A stretch of DNA of 64,000 nt from NCBI GenBank assembly GCA_021772935.1, contig JAJFLA010000019.1:1-64000 (forward strand). The letters run 5' to 3'. Shown here in pieces: positions 43,903 to 53,789 of this stretch. Numbering within the stretch: position 1 is the first letter of the stretch; the number at the start of each line of letters is the position of its first letter. The position numbers were made by a program, and so were the translations under genes. The DNA is from Gammaproteobacteria bacterium. Its GTDB lineage: Bacteria; Pseudomonadota; Gammaproteobacteria; Xanthomonadales; SZUA-36. The notes beneath the pieces are model-generated. The model saw only the letters and a list, made by a program, of their open reading frames with translations, ran no database searches and was not told the DNA's origin.

Positions 43903-46554
43903 TTAATGCCGATTCCCCTGTGCCAACCATTTCAGGATAATCGCAAACAGGTCGTCCGGCCGGAATGGCTTTGAAATGAAGTCGTTCATGCCGGCGTCCA
44001 GGCAGAGTTTTCGGTCGTCGGCAAATGCGTTGGCCGTTGTGGCGACAATCGGGGTCTTTTCCCGTCCGGGTAGCATACGAATTGACTTTGTGGCATCGAC
44101 CCCGTTTAACCTCGGCATCCGCATGTCCATCAGGATCAGGGCATAGTCAGTTTGCTTCGACATCTCGACAGCCTGAACACCGTCCTCGGCAAGGTCGATG
44201 ACAAGTCCGATATCCTCCAGCATCGTCTTAACGAATTCCTGACCGACCGGCTCATCCTCGACAAGCAGGATGCGCACACCTGAGTAATGGGCTTTTAGCT
44301 GCTCTTTTACCAAGGGCCCGACAACTACCGGGGCCGCGTCCATATCCCTGGCATGCTTGTCCAGTCGCGCCGAGAACCAGAAGGTGCTGCCGGCCCTGCT
44401 TTGGCTATCCACTCCGATGTCGCCTTCCATCGCCCGTACCAGATGCTTGCTGATGACCAGTCCAAGACCCGTGCCACCATACTTACGGGTCGTCGAGCTA
44501 TCGGCTTGCTCGAAGGCGGTGAAGAGGCGTTTCTGGTCTTCAGCGGAGATGCCAATGCCGGTGTCGGTGACCTCGACGCGCAGGCGGATGGCCTCGGGGG
44601 TCTCCTCGGCCATGGCAACCATCAACGTCACGGAACCAGCGGCGGTGAACTTGATCGCATTACTGGTCAGGTTGAGCAGAATTTGGCCCAGTCGCAAGGG
44701 ATCACCTTGCAGCGGTAGCTGGGCAAGTTCGGGCGCGATCTCGATGCAGAGCCTCAGGCCCTTTTTCTGCGCATCCGGCTGAGTCAGACCGGAGATACTG
44801 TCTATAACGCTGCCCAGGGTGAATTCAACCCGATCCAGAGTAAGCTGTTCGGACTCAATCTTGGAGATGTCAAGAAGGCTATTGATGATGGCCAGGAGCT
44901 TGTTGGAGGCTTGGCTGACCTTGTTGAGATGGTCGATTTGCTTCGGATCCGTGGCTTCCAACCTGGCCAGTTCTGTCATGCCCATGATGTGATTCATAGG
45001 TGTACGCAGTTCGTGGCCCATGTTGGCCAGGAAGGTGCTCTTGGCGCGGCTGGCGGCTTCGGCTGCTTCCTTGGCGATGGACAGGGCGGTGGTGCGTTCT
45101 TCGACCAAGTGTTCGAGGTGGTGGCGGTATTGGTCCAGTTCGGCTGCAACCGCCACGCGTTCGGTGATGTCATGGCTGATGCCCAATACCCCGATCAGCT
45201 CACCACTGGCATCGCGCATCGGAACCTTCGTGGTTTCAAGCAGTTCGTGATGACCATCTGAGGCATATGACACCTCCTCTTCGTTGATCGAGGGGCCGCC
45301 TTTTTCCATGGCCACACGGTCATTTTGTCGAAAGGAATCGGCTAACTCCTTGCTGACAAAGTCGTAATCTGTCTTGCCGACAATATCTGCTTCCGGAGCA
45401 CCGAGTAAATGTTCGACGCGTTGGTTGCAGCTGAGAAAGACACCTTGAGAGTCCTTGAGCCAGATCAGGTTGGGCAACGTGTCGATCAGGGTACGCAGTA
45501 CATTGCGTTCATGCGCCAATGTCAATTCTGCTTGCTTGCGCTCGGTGATGTCCGCATGAATGCCGATCATCCTGACCGGCTTCCCTTCTGAATCCCATTC
45601 GACGACCTTGCCAACCGAGTTTATCCATATCCAGTCACCGGCCTTTGTTTGACGACGATATGACATTTCAGCGACTTCACTTGACGCTAACGCAAGCTGA
45701 AATGCAGCCGAAACAGCAGGGCGATCATCCTGGTGAATGTTGTCCAGCCAGTTCTTGAAATCAGATTGAAACTCGCCTGGATCGTATCCCAGCAGTTGCG
45801 CGTATTCAGGACTGACGCCAATTTCCCCGGTTCGAATATCAAGATCGAAGCAGCCTTGCCGCGCGGTGAGGAGTGCAAGTCGCAGGTGTTCCTCGCTAGC
45901 GGTCGATGCCTCGGTGCGAGACGCCACCCTGGTTTCAAACTCCTTGTTGAGGAGCGTCAGATCTTCACTCGCTCGCAGATGCTTGAATTTATCGAAGCTG
46001 TTCATCGCCAGCATGGCCGCGAATTGGGAAAAGAGGCAGGTGATAGCCTCGACTCGCTCTGGCGGGAGCACAGGGACTTGCCCGATGGCCTCCAGGTAGT
46101 CTTCTTCGTCGAAGCCGAACTGGTGGGCCTGACTACGGAAAAACTCCACATCAGGCGGTGCAGTCAGGTATTGACCGGTGAAGACGTTGGCGATGTGCTG
46201 CCCGTCCACCACGATAGGTGCGGCGTTATCGACAAGACCGTTGAGACATTTGTAGACAACGAAGGTGTCTCCCTTTATCAAGCCATTCGCAATTGATGAG
46301 TCGCTCTCTGTGCAGCGCTGGCAAGTTTGAGCGTTAGTGCGATGAAAATCGGTACAGACAGACTGCCAACCGGCGTGGGCAAGCACCTTACCTTCAAGAT
46401 CGCCCACAGCATTTGCGACACCAATTACCTGATAGAAGCTTTCCATAAGCTCTTGCAGTTTGGAGAGATCGACCAGCCCTTCATACTTGAGTTTTTTGGA
46501 TGAAATCACGCAGTCATTCATTGCCTCAACCCGCGGGTACATCAAATAGCCCAC
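43903..46554 (-). CDS. PocR-PAS-PAS hybrid sensor histidine kinase
   Basis: 883 residues without membrane helices. A PocR ligand-binding domain (about 28-190) has TCQRCTESDS and GLVDNAAPIVVDGQ, with a Cys-rich site that in PocR proteins binds small hydrocarbon-like ligands. Two PAS domains follow (about 225-340, ending ITERKQAE, and 350-470). Then come a short coiled coil, the H box FLANMGHELRTPMNHIMGMT, an ATPase domain with NLTSNAIKFT and [13 protein letters not shown], and a receiver with LILMDMRMPRLNG. The receiver makes a phosphorelay likely, needing an HPt protein elsewhere. It is divergent from the GTPase gene at 46827. A kinase with the same back half is at 57017. Confidence 0.93.
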   Translation of the reverse strand: MGYLMYPRVEAMNDCVISSKKLKYEGLVDLSKLQELMESFYQVIGVANAVGDLEGKVLAHAGWQSVCTDFHRTNAQTCQRCTESDSSIANGLIKGDTFVVYKCLNGLVDNAAPIVVDGQHIANVFTGQYLTAPPDVEFFRSQAHQFGFDEEDYLEAIGQVPVLPPERVEAITCLFSQFAAMLAMNSFDKFKHLRASEDLTLLNKEFETRVASRTEASTASEEHLRLALLTARQGCFDLDIRTGEIGVSPEYAQLLGYDPGEFQSDFKNWLDNIHQDDRPAVSAAFQLALASSEVAEMSYRRQTKAGDWIWINSVGKVVEWDSEGKPVRMIGIHADITERKQAELTLAHERNVLRTLIDTLPNLIWLKDSQGVFLSCNQRVEHLLGAPEADIVGKTDYDFVSKELADSFRQNDRVAMEKGGPSINEEEVSYASDGHHELLETTKVPMRDASGELIGVLGISHDITERVAVAAELDQYRHHLEHLVEERTTALSIAKEAAEAASRAKSTFLANMGHELRTPMNHIMGMTELARLEATDPKQIDHLNKVSQASNKLLAIINSLLDISKIESEQLTLDRVEFTLGSVIDSISGLTQPDAQKKGLRLCIEIAPELAQLPLQGDPLRLGQILLNLTSNAIKFTAAGSVTLMVAMAEETPEAIRLRVEVTDTGIGISAEDQKRLFTAFEQADSSTTRKYGGTGLGLVISKHLVRAMEGDIGVDSQSRAGSTFWFSARLDKHARDMDAAPVVVGPLVKEQLKAHYSGVRILLVEDEPVGQEFVKTMLEDIGLVIDLAEDGVQAVEMSKQTDYALILMDMRMPRLNGVDATKSIRMLPGREKTPIVATTANAFADDRKLCLDAGMNDFISKPFRPDDLFAIILKWLAQGNRH

Positions 46555-46587
46555 CAGAGACAGTCAGCGGCAGAACCCGCCACCTGT

Positions 46588-46602
46588 TGGCAGCCATGTT
46601 GC
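46588..46602 (+). promoter_or_regulatory. Sigma-54-type promoter candidate
   Basis: TGGCAGCCATGTTGC keeps the -24 TGGCA and -12 TTGC elements at the exact sigma-54 spacing. It points toward the GTPase gene, about 225 bases away. No enhancer-binding protein is encoded in the window. The match is by eye. Confidence 0.35.
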
Positions 46603-46826
46603 TATGTGGCAATTCTGCGCCGAACGGACAGCGATGTCCACGGTGGACACCTGTTTTTGTGATGCAGATCAGTTTCTTTTTGATGCCATTGCATTAGATT
46701 GGCCTCAACAATTTTTGCTACAAAAATATTCAGAGTCAGACTTAAGTGTAATCAGGTCTGCGTGCTGATTGATCGCTGTACGCTGCATTTGAACCTGGCC
46801 TCTTCATAGGTAAAAAAGGCATAGTG

Positions 46827-48149
46827 ATGAAAAAGAATGTGATTGTTATTGGTGCCGCCGGGCGAGATTTTCATAACTTCAATACCTGTTTTCGTGGCAA
46901 TGATGGCTTCAATGTCATTGCTTTCACAGCCGCTCAAATCCCCGATATTGATGGAAGAAAATATCCAGCCGAACTCGCGGGAAATTTATACCCGGATGGT
47001 ATTCCGATTTATGCGGAAGAAGGCCTGGTGGGGCTGATCAAGAAATATAATGTAGACGACTGTGTGTTTTCATACAGTGATATCACCTACCAGAAGGTGA
47101 TGAGTATGAGCGCACTCGTGAATGCTGCTGGCGCCAACTTCATCCTGCTCGGGCCAAGCGACACCATGATCAAATCACACAAACCGGTCATTGCCGTTGG
47201 GGCCGCGCGCACGGGTTGTGGAAAGAGCCAGACATCCAGGAGAATCATTGAAAACCTGATGAATAGGGGTCTTAAAGTGGTCGCTATCCGTCACCCGATG
47301 CCCTATGGCGACCTTGTTGCCCAGAAGGTGCAACGTTTTGCCACGGTTGATGATCTTGCCAGGCATGAATGTACCATCGAAGAAATGGAAGAATACGAAC
47401 CTCATGTTGTCCGTGGTAATGTCATTTACGCAGGCGTTGATTATGAGGCCATTGTCAGGGCGGCCGAACAGGATCCGGATGGTTGCGATATTATTGTCTG
47501 GGACGGTGGAAACAATGATTTCCCATTCTACAAACCCGATCTCAATATTACCGTTGTCGACCCACACCGCGCGGGCCACGAGTTAAGCTACTATCCGGGT
47601 GAAGTTACGCTGAGGCTTGCCGATGTCGTGGTCATTAACAAGATGGACACCGCTGCTCCGGAAGGTATACAGCTGGTCAGGGAAAACATCGCGAAAGTAA
47701 ACCCGGAAGCCATCATTGTTGATGCCGTTTCACCCATCGCGGTGGATGACGCCAATGTCATAAAAGGTAAAAGAGTGCTGGTCATCGAAGATGGACCGAC
47801 ACTTACCCATGGTCAGATGACCATCGGGGCTGGTACCGTTGCCGCCATGAAGTTTGGTGCAACTGAATGTGTCGACCCGAGACCCTATACGGTCGGCAAA
47901 CTATCTGAGACCTTCAATATTTACCCCAAAATTGGCGCACTCCTGCCCGCCATGGGTTATGGCGAACAACAGATCAAGGATTTAGAAACCACGATCAATA
48001 ATACGGAATGTGACTCAGTGCTTATCGGCACACCCATCGACCTTAACCGGCTGATAAGTATCAATAAACCAAACACAAGAGTCTATTACGATCTACAGGA
48101 GATTGGATATCCAGATCTTGGAAATATTCTGGATGATTTTCTGAAATAA
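46827..48149 (+). CDS. P-loop GTPase, cyclic 2,3-diphosphoglycerate synthetase-like
   Basis: 440 residues from ATG 46827, with AAGG upstream; GTG 46824 also possible. A Rossmann-like N-terminus (VIVIGAAGRDFHNFNTCFRG) is followed by a P-loop VGAARTGCGKSQTSR and an NKMD guanine-specificity motif in VVVINKMDT. IVWDGGNNDFPFYKPDL is characteristic of this family. The best-known member is the archaeal enzyme making cyclic 2,3-bisphosphoglycerate, a thermoprotectant. In mesophilic bacteria the role is not known. It is divergent from the PocR-type kinase. Confidence 0.8.
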   Translation: MKKNVIVIGAAGRDFHNFNTCFRGNDGFNVIAFTAAQIPDIDGRKYPAELAGNLYPDGIPIYAEEGLVGLIKKYNVDDCVFSYSDITYQKVMSMSALVNAAGANFILLGPSDTMIKSHKPVIAVGAARTGCGKSQTSRRIIENLMNRGLKVVAIRHPMPYGDLVAQKVQRFATVDDLARHECTIEEMEEYEPHVVRGNVIYAGVDYEAIVRAAEQDPDGCDIIVWDGGNNDFPFYKPDLNITVVDPHRAGHELSYYPGEVTLRLADVVVINKMDTAAPEGIQLVRENIAKVNPEAIIVDAVSPIAVDDANVIKGKRVLVIEDGPTLTHGQMTIGAGTVAAMKFGATECVDPRPYTVGKLSETFNIYPKIGALLPAMGYGEQQIKDLETTINNTECDSVLIGTPIDLNRLISINKPNTRVYYDLQEIGYPDLGNILDDFLK

Positions 48150-48210
48150 ATTCAAATTTATTTTTGCCTGGTCTTCATGAATGCCACGAGAGTCGGTATC
48201 CAGGAAAGGC

Positions 48211-48822
48211 TTACGCGAGAGTAACATCCAGCACTTCATCGACCGTAACCGGAGGACTACCGTGGTGTGCAAGAACAATAACCCTTGATAAGGACCAATC
48301 GCCTATCCATTGACTGAGCTGAACTGCGCTGTGCTCATCCAGGTGAGCAAACGTCTCATCAAGCAAGAGCACTGCTGGATCGCCGGCGAGACCGCAAATG
48401 AGCTCCGCTTTACTGCGCTGTCCAGCGCTTGCATAGCCGAGATGCAAAGTCGGGTCTAGTTCTAATGCTTCACAATACGATTTACCATCCCAGTTCGGGG
48501 CTCCTCTAAGCGATGCCGAAAATTGGTAAGCTTCGGTAACCGTCAGAAATGCTGGCAGCTCTGGCACTGACGTGATCAAGGCCACATGACGACGTGCCTG
48601 TATCACCGAATGAACATCTTGCCCATGCACACAAACACTACCGCTCGAAGGTGTCAGCTCTCCACCCATCGCACGCAATAAGGTGGTCTTTCCACCACCA
48701 TTTGGACCTTTGAGATGAATGACACCGCGATTAACAAGCAGATTCATTGGCCCGACTGAAAACGTCTTGCCGAAACTAACCACCAAGTCTCGAACTTCAA
48801 GCAAACTGGTCAAGATTCCCAC
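48211..48822 (-). CDS. ABC transporter ATP-binding protein
   Basis: 203 residues, one ATPase domain. Walker A HLKGPNGGGKTTLLRAM, signature SAGQRSKAEL (degenerate LSGGQ), Walker B AVLLLDETFAHLD, and His switch VLAHHGSPP. The size resembles CcmA or small export ATPases. The GTG start overlaps the permease gene by 26 bases; a TTG three codons in is also possible. It pairs with the membrane protein encoded upstream. Confidence 0.88.
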   Translation of the reverse strand: MGILTSLLEVRDLVVSFGKTFSVGPMNLLVNRGVIHLKGPNGGGKTTLLRAMGGELTPSSGSVCVHGQDVHSVIQARRHVALITSVPELPAFLTVTEAYQFSASLRGAPNWDGKSYCEALELDPTLHLGYASAGQRSKAELICGLAGDPAVLLLDETFAHLDEHSAVQLSQWIGDWSLSRVIVLAHHGSPPVTVDEVLDVTLA

Positions 48823-50056
48823 GCTCCGTTTGTTGAGTGAACATCTGAAGTCCTTTCAGCATTAGTGAAAAACCAAGAGGCACAATTGCTACCGCGCTCA
48901 ACGCATAAATCCAGCCTGGTAGTGTCATTGCAAGTATTGCATGTATGAATAGCAACCACAGGCTCCACCCCAACATTGGAGCAGCCACAACCAGTGTGCG
49001 GGAAAACAGGGCAGTCAGGACAACAATGGTGTTTGCGGCAAATAGCATAAACAAAAGCCCGTATGCCCGGCCCATGGTTGAGCCCAGCCCGGCCAGGGCA
49101 ATGATGTTCGGTCCCGTCAGCACAAACATGGTACACAGTAATGCAACACCCCGGTCGTGATGATTCACTGGCCATCGTTGACGCATTAGTTCCGGGCCCA
49201 GTCTTGTTTTCAAGCGTGTAAGTATTTCGTAGACCGGCATAATGGCAAACGACAAGAACCCACATGAAAAGACAAAAGCTTCGCGACCGCTCACCTGAGC
49301 GTTCACGCGTAAAGCTAACATCATTAGTGCTACAACAACTGCCGGCAAAACCAGGCCAATAAGACTTTTCCGCTCCAGTCGCCATAAGCAAAGCAAATCA
49401 CGCCGAACTACTGCGGCTATCGGCCAGTTGCTCACAAGACGACCGGGGCTGATTTTTCTTGATTGAACGAGCTGATCTCGTATTCCAGTGATACTAACTG
49501 GAAGTAACAAAATTGTCGCAATAATTGCGAGGTAAGCGACCCCGGGCTGAAGGGCGTAGCCGAATATGAGTGTCGCCATTGCAGCGGTGCCAATAGCGAT
49601 CAATTTCACCGATGCAAGCCCACGAAAGGACGCACCAAGAATAATAGTCCACGAGAGCCCGACGAAGCCTGAATAGTGGGCAAGCGGATGCGCATAATGC
49701 GGTGCCAGCCACCAGATACTCACAACGGGCAGGAAAGCTATCGACAATGAGGGCAGCAAATACCGAACCCAAAACCAGTGACCTATGGGTTGTCGCAGAA
49801 GAAACGCGATCGTTGGCTGGCTCCAGACAGGCCGAAGTGCCCGACCAGCGCTAATGCTCCAAAATAAATTCAGCGTCGTGAATATAAGCGTGATTTGCCA
49901 GGGATCTTGTGTGGCCAACTGTTCTCTCAGAGCCGACCAATCGACACTCGGGTCGAGCGAGGACACAACCATCAAAAACACACCAAGGGGTAATATCAGC
50001 CGACGAAAAAACGGCCTTCCAATCACCGAGAAAAAGACACGTGTATTGAGATTCAA
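48797..50056 (-). CDS. Membrane protein, probable ABC transporter permease
   Basis: 419 residues from TTG 50056. About 10-12 hydrophobic segments are visible with a cytoplasmic polar part near residue 195-215 (ISPGRLVSNWPIAAVVRRD). It does not match a family I know, but its overlap with the ATP-binding gene makes a permease role very likely. It follows the ABC-F gene by 239 bases without a strong signal between. Export of a toxic compound would fit both neighbours. Confidence 0.65.
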   Translation of the reverse strand: MNLNTRVFFSVIGRPFFRRLILPLGVFLMVVSSLDPSVDWSALREQLATQDPWQITLIFTTLNLFWSISAGRALRPVWSQPTIAFLLRQPIGHWFWVRYLLPSLSIAFLPVVSIWWLAPHYAHPLAHYSGFVGLSWTIILGASFRGLASVKLIAIGTAAMATLIFGYALQPGVAYLAIIATILLLPVSITGIRDQLVQSRKISPGRLVSNWPIAAVVRRDLLCLWRLERKSLIGLVLPAVVVALMMLALRVNAQVSGREAFVFSCGFLSFAIMPVYEILTRLKTRLGPELMRQRWPVNHHDRGVALLCTMFVLTGPNIIALAGLGSTMGRAYGLLFMLFAANTIVVLTALFSRTLVVAAPMLGWSLWLLFIHAILAMTLPGWIYALSAVAIVPLGFSLMLKGLQMFTQQTERGNLDQFA

Positions 50057-50295
50057 AACATTACTCTACCTTAAACATGTCAATTCCAGTCATTTCCTGG
50101 TCTTAGCCTTAGCTGCGCGCTGCCAGGGACAACTTTACACCAGCCCCCGAAAGCAGGACACCCTGATCATCGTTGACAAGAAATTCTGTTGTGCAATAAA
50201 TACACATTCCGCAACCAGAGTACCCGTTACAGTTTGATCGCTTTGGAAGTCACCTGCGTACGTCGTTGCATATGATCGGCACAACATGCTTCGCT

Positions 50296-51801
50296 TCATA
50301 CGATTACCACAGAATTGCGCTGCTCGTCCCCTTTGATGTGCCAGGACGTATCTGCTACCCGCGCAAGAAAACGTTGGTCGTGACTCACCAGGAGCAAGCC
50401 ACAAGGGCAGTCAGCAAGTACTTTTTCTAATGCCTCAATGGACGGCAGATCGAGATGATTTGTCGGCTCATCCATCACAATGAAGTGGGGGCTGCGGGCC
50501 ATGCCAAGTGCTAACAACAGCTTGCGAACTTCACCAGGACTTGGTTGCTTACTTTCAAGCAGACGCTGAGGTCGCGAGCCGAGGCGACTTACTACGTTCA
50601 TTACCTGTCCCAGTTGTTCATTCGGCAGCGTGCGAGCTTGATCGAGAATATTTTGAGCGGTCACAGCAGATACCTCTTGTGGCATTTCGATAATTTTCTC
50701 AAGCGGTACATTGACTCTCGTCAGGATAAATCGAATTAACGTCGACTTACCCAAGCCGTTCAGCCCAGTTATCGCAACCTGATCTTCAGGTTTCATCGAA
50801 AGCTGGGGAAACCGTAAAACACGGCCGGCGCCGAGTGGGATTTTACCTGCTTTGAGCTCGAACAGCATGTCACGCCGTGATCGCGAACCGGGTAGCCAGA
50901 TTCCAGTTTCGTGCTGCTTCGTCACCTGTGCCGCTTGAACACGATTACCGGCTTGCCCGACCCTGCCATCCAGTTGCCGCAATAATCGTCCAGCCTGTCC
51001 GTCTTTGCCGGACACACGGGCAAGGTTAATTTTATCCCGTGCATCGCTATCTCTTGATGACAGACCACGTTTAGACCGATCGGAATCGGCCCGGGCAGCC
51101 TTGTCGCTTCGTCGAACGGTCTCTCGTTTCAACCGCTTATACTCGTTAACGGCCTTGCGGCGCTCGCGGATGGCCGAGTCCCGGCCAAGTTCCTTTTGCT
51201 CAAGGGCGTGAGTAAAGCCTCCCGGATACACATAGCCGTTTGGGGGCTCAAGCCACAGGCATTGAACGCACAGCTCGTCCAGGAGGTCTCTGTCATGACT
51301 GACAATGAGGCCAACACCCTGAAAGCGCTTTAGGTTAGCCACCAGTAACTCACGAGCGTGTGAATCAATATGATTGGTCGGCTCGTCGATCGCGAGAATC
51401 GCAGGTTTGCACCATAGCGCGTGAGCAATCTGTGCCCGCTTACGCTCGCCATGGCTCAGCGTGTGCCAGCGTTCGAGATACTCGAATTCGATACCAAGCC
51501 GGCCCCGCAACTCGAAAGCTTCACTACCCCAATCTTCCAACATATCCGCAAAACCGACAGGAGGAACGTCGGTTCGCTGTTCACAGTAAATTGTATTTTC
51601 TGCACCATGGATAGTGCCGGCCACGGGCATGAGCGCACCCGTTACCAACTGCAGCAAGGTCGTTTTACCAGCCCCATTGGCACCGATAACACCGGTGAAG
51701 CCAGGAGGAAAATGCACAGACAGGTCTGAGATTAAAGGCTCTGGAGCATTTTCGTAGCAGAATGTAAGGTCACGAAGCGCGACCGATGATTCGGAAGACA
51801 T
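50296..51801 (-). CDS. ABC-F family ATPase
   Basis: 501 residues, no membrane helix, two ATPase domains. First: Walker A GVIGANGAGKTTLL, signature LSHGERKRAQIA, Walker B AILAIDEPTNHID. Second: GLNGLGKSTLI, PSPGEVRKLLLALGMA, and HFIVMDEPTNHLD. The linker (about 205-315) is rich in Arg and Lys, as in ribosome-binding ABC-F proteins. Family members rescue ribosomes from antibiotics or adjust translation. GGAGAGATGTC precedes the ATG. Its place before a transporter pair suggests resistance to a ribosome-targeting compound. Confidence 0.93.
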   Translation of the reverse strand: MSSESSVALRDLTFCYENAPEPLISDLSVHFPPGFTGVIGANGAGKTTLLQLVTGALMPVAGTIHGAENTIYCEQRTDVPPVGFADMLEDWGSEAFELRGRLGIEFEYLERWHTLSHGERKRAQIAHALWCKPAILAIDEPTNHIDSHARELLVANLKRFQGVGLIVSHDRDLLDELCVQCLWLEPPNGYVYPGGFTHALEQKELGRDSAIRERRKAVNEYKRLKRETVRRSDKAARADSDRSKRGLSSRDSDARDKINLARVSGKDGQAGRLLRQLDGRVGQAGNRVQAAQVTKQHETGIWLPGSRSRRDMLFELKAGKIPLGAGRVLRFPQLSMKPEDQVAITGLNGLGKSTLIRFILTRVNVPLEKIIEMPQEVSAVTAQNILDQARTLPNEQLGQVMNVVSRLGSRPQRLLESKQPSPGEVRKLLLALGMARSPHFIVMDEPTNHLDLPSIEALEKVLADCPCGLLLVSHDQRFLARVADTSWHIKGDEQRNSVVIV

Positions 51802-51979
51802 GACATCTCTCCAAGACTGAATGGGTGTGTAACTGGGTAACGCGTCTTAGAAAAGGGTCTACTTCATGTGTCCGTCATTCCAAAGGGGGCGGGAAATCGC
51901 CTCAAGCAGAGAATAATAATGGCTGAGCCCCGTATTTACTATCGTTATCAATGTATTCAGGAAACGTGTGAGTTTCTTT

Positions 51980-52531
51980 TCAATAGATGAATGGAATCAG
52001 TTTTTTGGTGGTCTTTTTATATTTCTGAAAGGTTTCCTGAAATTCCTCAGTTAACAACTTTTCCTCTAGCCTGATCCTGTTAAGGATAATCGGGATCAGG
52101 ACCAATGAGGCCCAAAAGCCATATAGACTTGCGGTATACACCGGTAAGCCTGTGACAACCATGATAAGCCCCAGATACATCGGGTTGCGGGTGAAGCGGT
52201 AGATGCCGTATGTAACGAGTTGGTGGCCTTCTCTTATGATTACCGTTCCAGAGTAATTTCTGAAGAGTGTTATCTGACCGACAGTCATAATTGTTAACCC
52301 AAGAATAAAAAGACCCAATCCAATGATGTTATGCAGCGGCAATGTGGAGATTGTCTGTGGTTGCCTGGCCAAGTCCCAGATGGTACCCCAAAGTCCTGAC
52401 AAACCGTCGCTTACACAAAATAGCAACTCAATGAAAAAGACCGCCATTCCAGGGATAGCAAACTGGAATATATCTTCTTTTATGGCATTTCTTACAATTC
52501 TATGTTTTTTAAGAAACCCGGTTTTTGTCAC
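51980..52531 (-). CDS. Isoprenylcysteine methyltransferase-like membrane protein
   Basis: 183 residues, four or five membrane helices. The ICMT/PEMT signature is GIYRFTRNPMYLGLIMVVTG (about 113-132), followed by RIRLEEKLLTEEFQETFQKY, which binds SAM. Bacterial members methylate lipids or unknown small molecules. Not obviously linked to its neighbours. Confidence 0.88.
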   Translation of the reverse strand: MTKTGFLKKHRIVRNAIKEDIFQFAIPGMAVFFIELLFCVSDGLSGLWGTIWDLARQPQTISTLPLHNIIGLGLFILGLTIMTVGQITLFRNYSGTVIIREGHQLVTYGIYRFTRNPMYLGLIMVVTGLPVYTASLYGFWASLVLIPIILNRIRLEEKLLTEEFQETFQKYKKTTKKLIPFIY

Positions 52532-52752
52532 TGTTTCAAACCTCCGTTTCTATTGATGTTCGAGGCCGCAGAAGATGAAGTTGATGGTAGGTTGGCTCGA
52601 ACAAACACGACTGTGATGTTCACAATCACGAACACCGCCAATGCCGATTGTACTCTCTGCAGCTAACGTGTTGGTTACGCGGCGCATGCGCAGCACGCGT
52701 CTGGTGTAGCAAGCCTGCTGGCGGAACGTACCAGAACGGCTTGTATGGTGTC

Positions 52753-53238
52753 CTACCCCGAAGAGGTGGACTCAAACGCCTTGTCAGCTGCGGAAGTACA
52801 AACGTCCCTCAGCTTTTTGGCCTTTCTCTTATTGGATTTCCTTGTCCTGTTAATCTCAAAAGTGAATAGATTGGTTGTAAATACTACTTCTCTTTCAGGG
52901 TTTTGCTCAGATGGCTTGTACGAGAACTGCTTTGCAGCCTGGATCGCTGATTTGTTGAAGTTAGGCGAGCCTATGGTAACAATGGTTCGATGATTGCTGG
53001 TTGTCCCGTCAGACTCGATTTTGTAACCAACAACAACACAACCTTCTATATGTCTGCGAAGTGCTTTTGTGGGGTATTGAGGTGCGACTTTCTTTTCAAC
53101 AATCCAGTGAGATACCAACTTACCATTAGTCAAAAATGGAATGAACTCCGAATCTTGTGCCCATACGCCAGTCGATACGAGGACCGATACGAAGACAGTC
53201 ACGCTCAGGGTTATTCTTGAAAATATGTAATTGTTCAT
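52753..53238 (-). CDS. Periplasmic TonB C-terminal-domain protein
   Basis: 161 residues. Signal peptide about 1-27 (LSVTVFVSVLVSTGVWA). The TonB_C domain covers about 45-130: KKVAPQYPTKALRRHIEGCV and then AAKQFSYKPSEQN. It has neither anchor nor Pro-rich linker, so it is a free periplasmic domain. A basic tail follows (RTRKSNKRKAKKL). It resembles the first half of the protein at 37073. Role unknown. Confidence 0.78.
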   Translation of the reverse strand: MNNYIFSRITLSVTVFVSVLVSTGVWAQDSEFIPFLTNGKLVSHWIVEKKVAPQYPTKALRRHIEGCVVVGYKIESDGTTSNHRTIVTIGSPNFNKSAIQAAKQFSYKPSEQNPEREVVFTTNLFTFEINRTRKSNKRKAKKLRDVCTSAADKAFESTSSG

Positions 53239-53789
53239 CAGTAGCTCCCGTTTGAGTTGGCCGACACCGTCATGCGTCCGTTGGAACCACTGTTATCCCA
53301 GTTACATTTATTTGTCAATAGAATAACTTTATGAATATATTAACAAACTACGGATTTTCAACACTATAGTGTTGTACGTAATCACTGAAGTTCTGTCTTT
53401 TGAAAGGAGGTTTCCTGGAATCTGGTTTAAGTAGAAAGACTATTTACTTGAACCTGCGCAATAAGATTGAAATCTGCATATTTAGGATGATCAAAGCACT
53501 AATCACTATAGTGCTGAGTATTGGCGCCGAAAAATTGTGAATTTATTTTTCCTTTCTCTAAGGTCGACATGTTGGAATAAGAGAGGTCGCTGATAAAATT
53601 TGGCTTGTCAGCTTTATGAATTGTGACCCAGGATTCTTTGATCAAAACGAGAAAAAGATCCTCCATTCTCTGAACTTCCACTGATTTAAAACATTTCTGA
53701 TGCTGCTCTTGACCTGACTATAGGTTCATAGTTTACCGTTTGTATTCATCGGGACGACAAGGTCAATTAGCAAGCAATATGAGGCAGCC
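53239..53789. other. 551-base intergenic region with two related palindromes
   Basis: CAACACTATAGTGTTG, a perfect 16-bp palindrome, lies at 53359-53374. The same core CACTATAGTG occurs at 53504-53513, 142 bp away centre to centre. Either could be an operator. A leftward 60-codon frame at 53499-53681 has no family or ribosome site and overlaps the second palindrome, so it is not called. The rest is AT-rich. Confidence 0.5.

Noticed and set aside
50057-50295. Open frame in the gap of the ABC-F/transporter operon
   Set aside because: It extends antisense to or across neighbouring genes with no domain; treated as spacer.
52660-52740. GC-rich patch with GCGCATGCGC considered as an integron attC or REP site
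   Set aside because: It lacks paired attC core sites and no integrase or cassette is nearby.
53499-53681. 60-codon minus-strand frame
   Set aside because: GTG start without ribosome site, no similarity, and it covers one of the palindromes.
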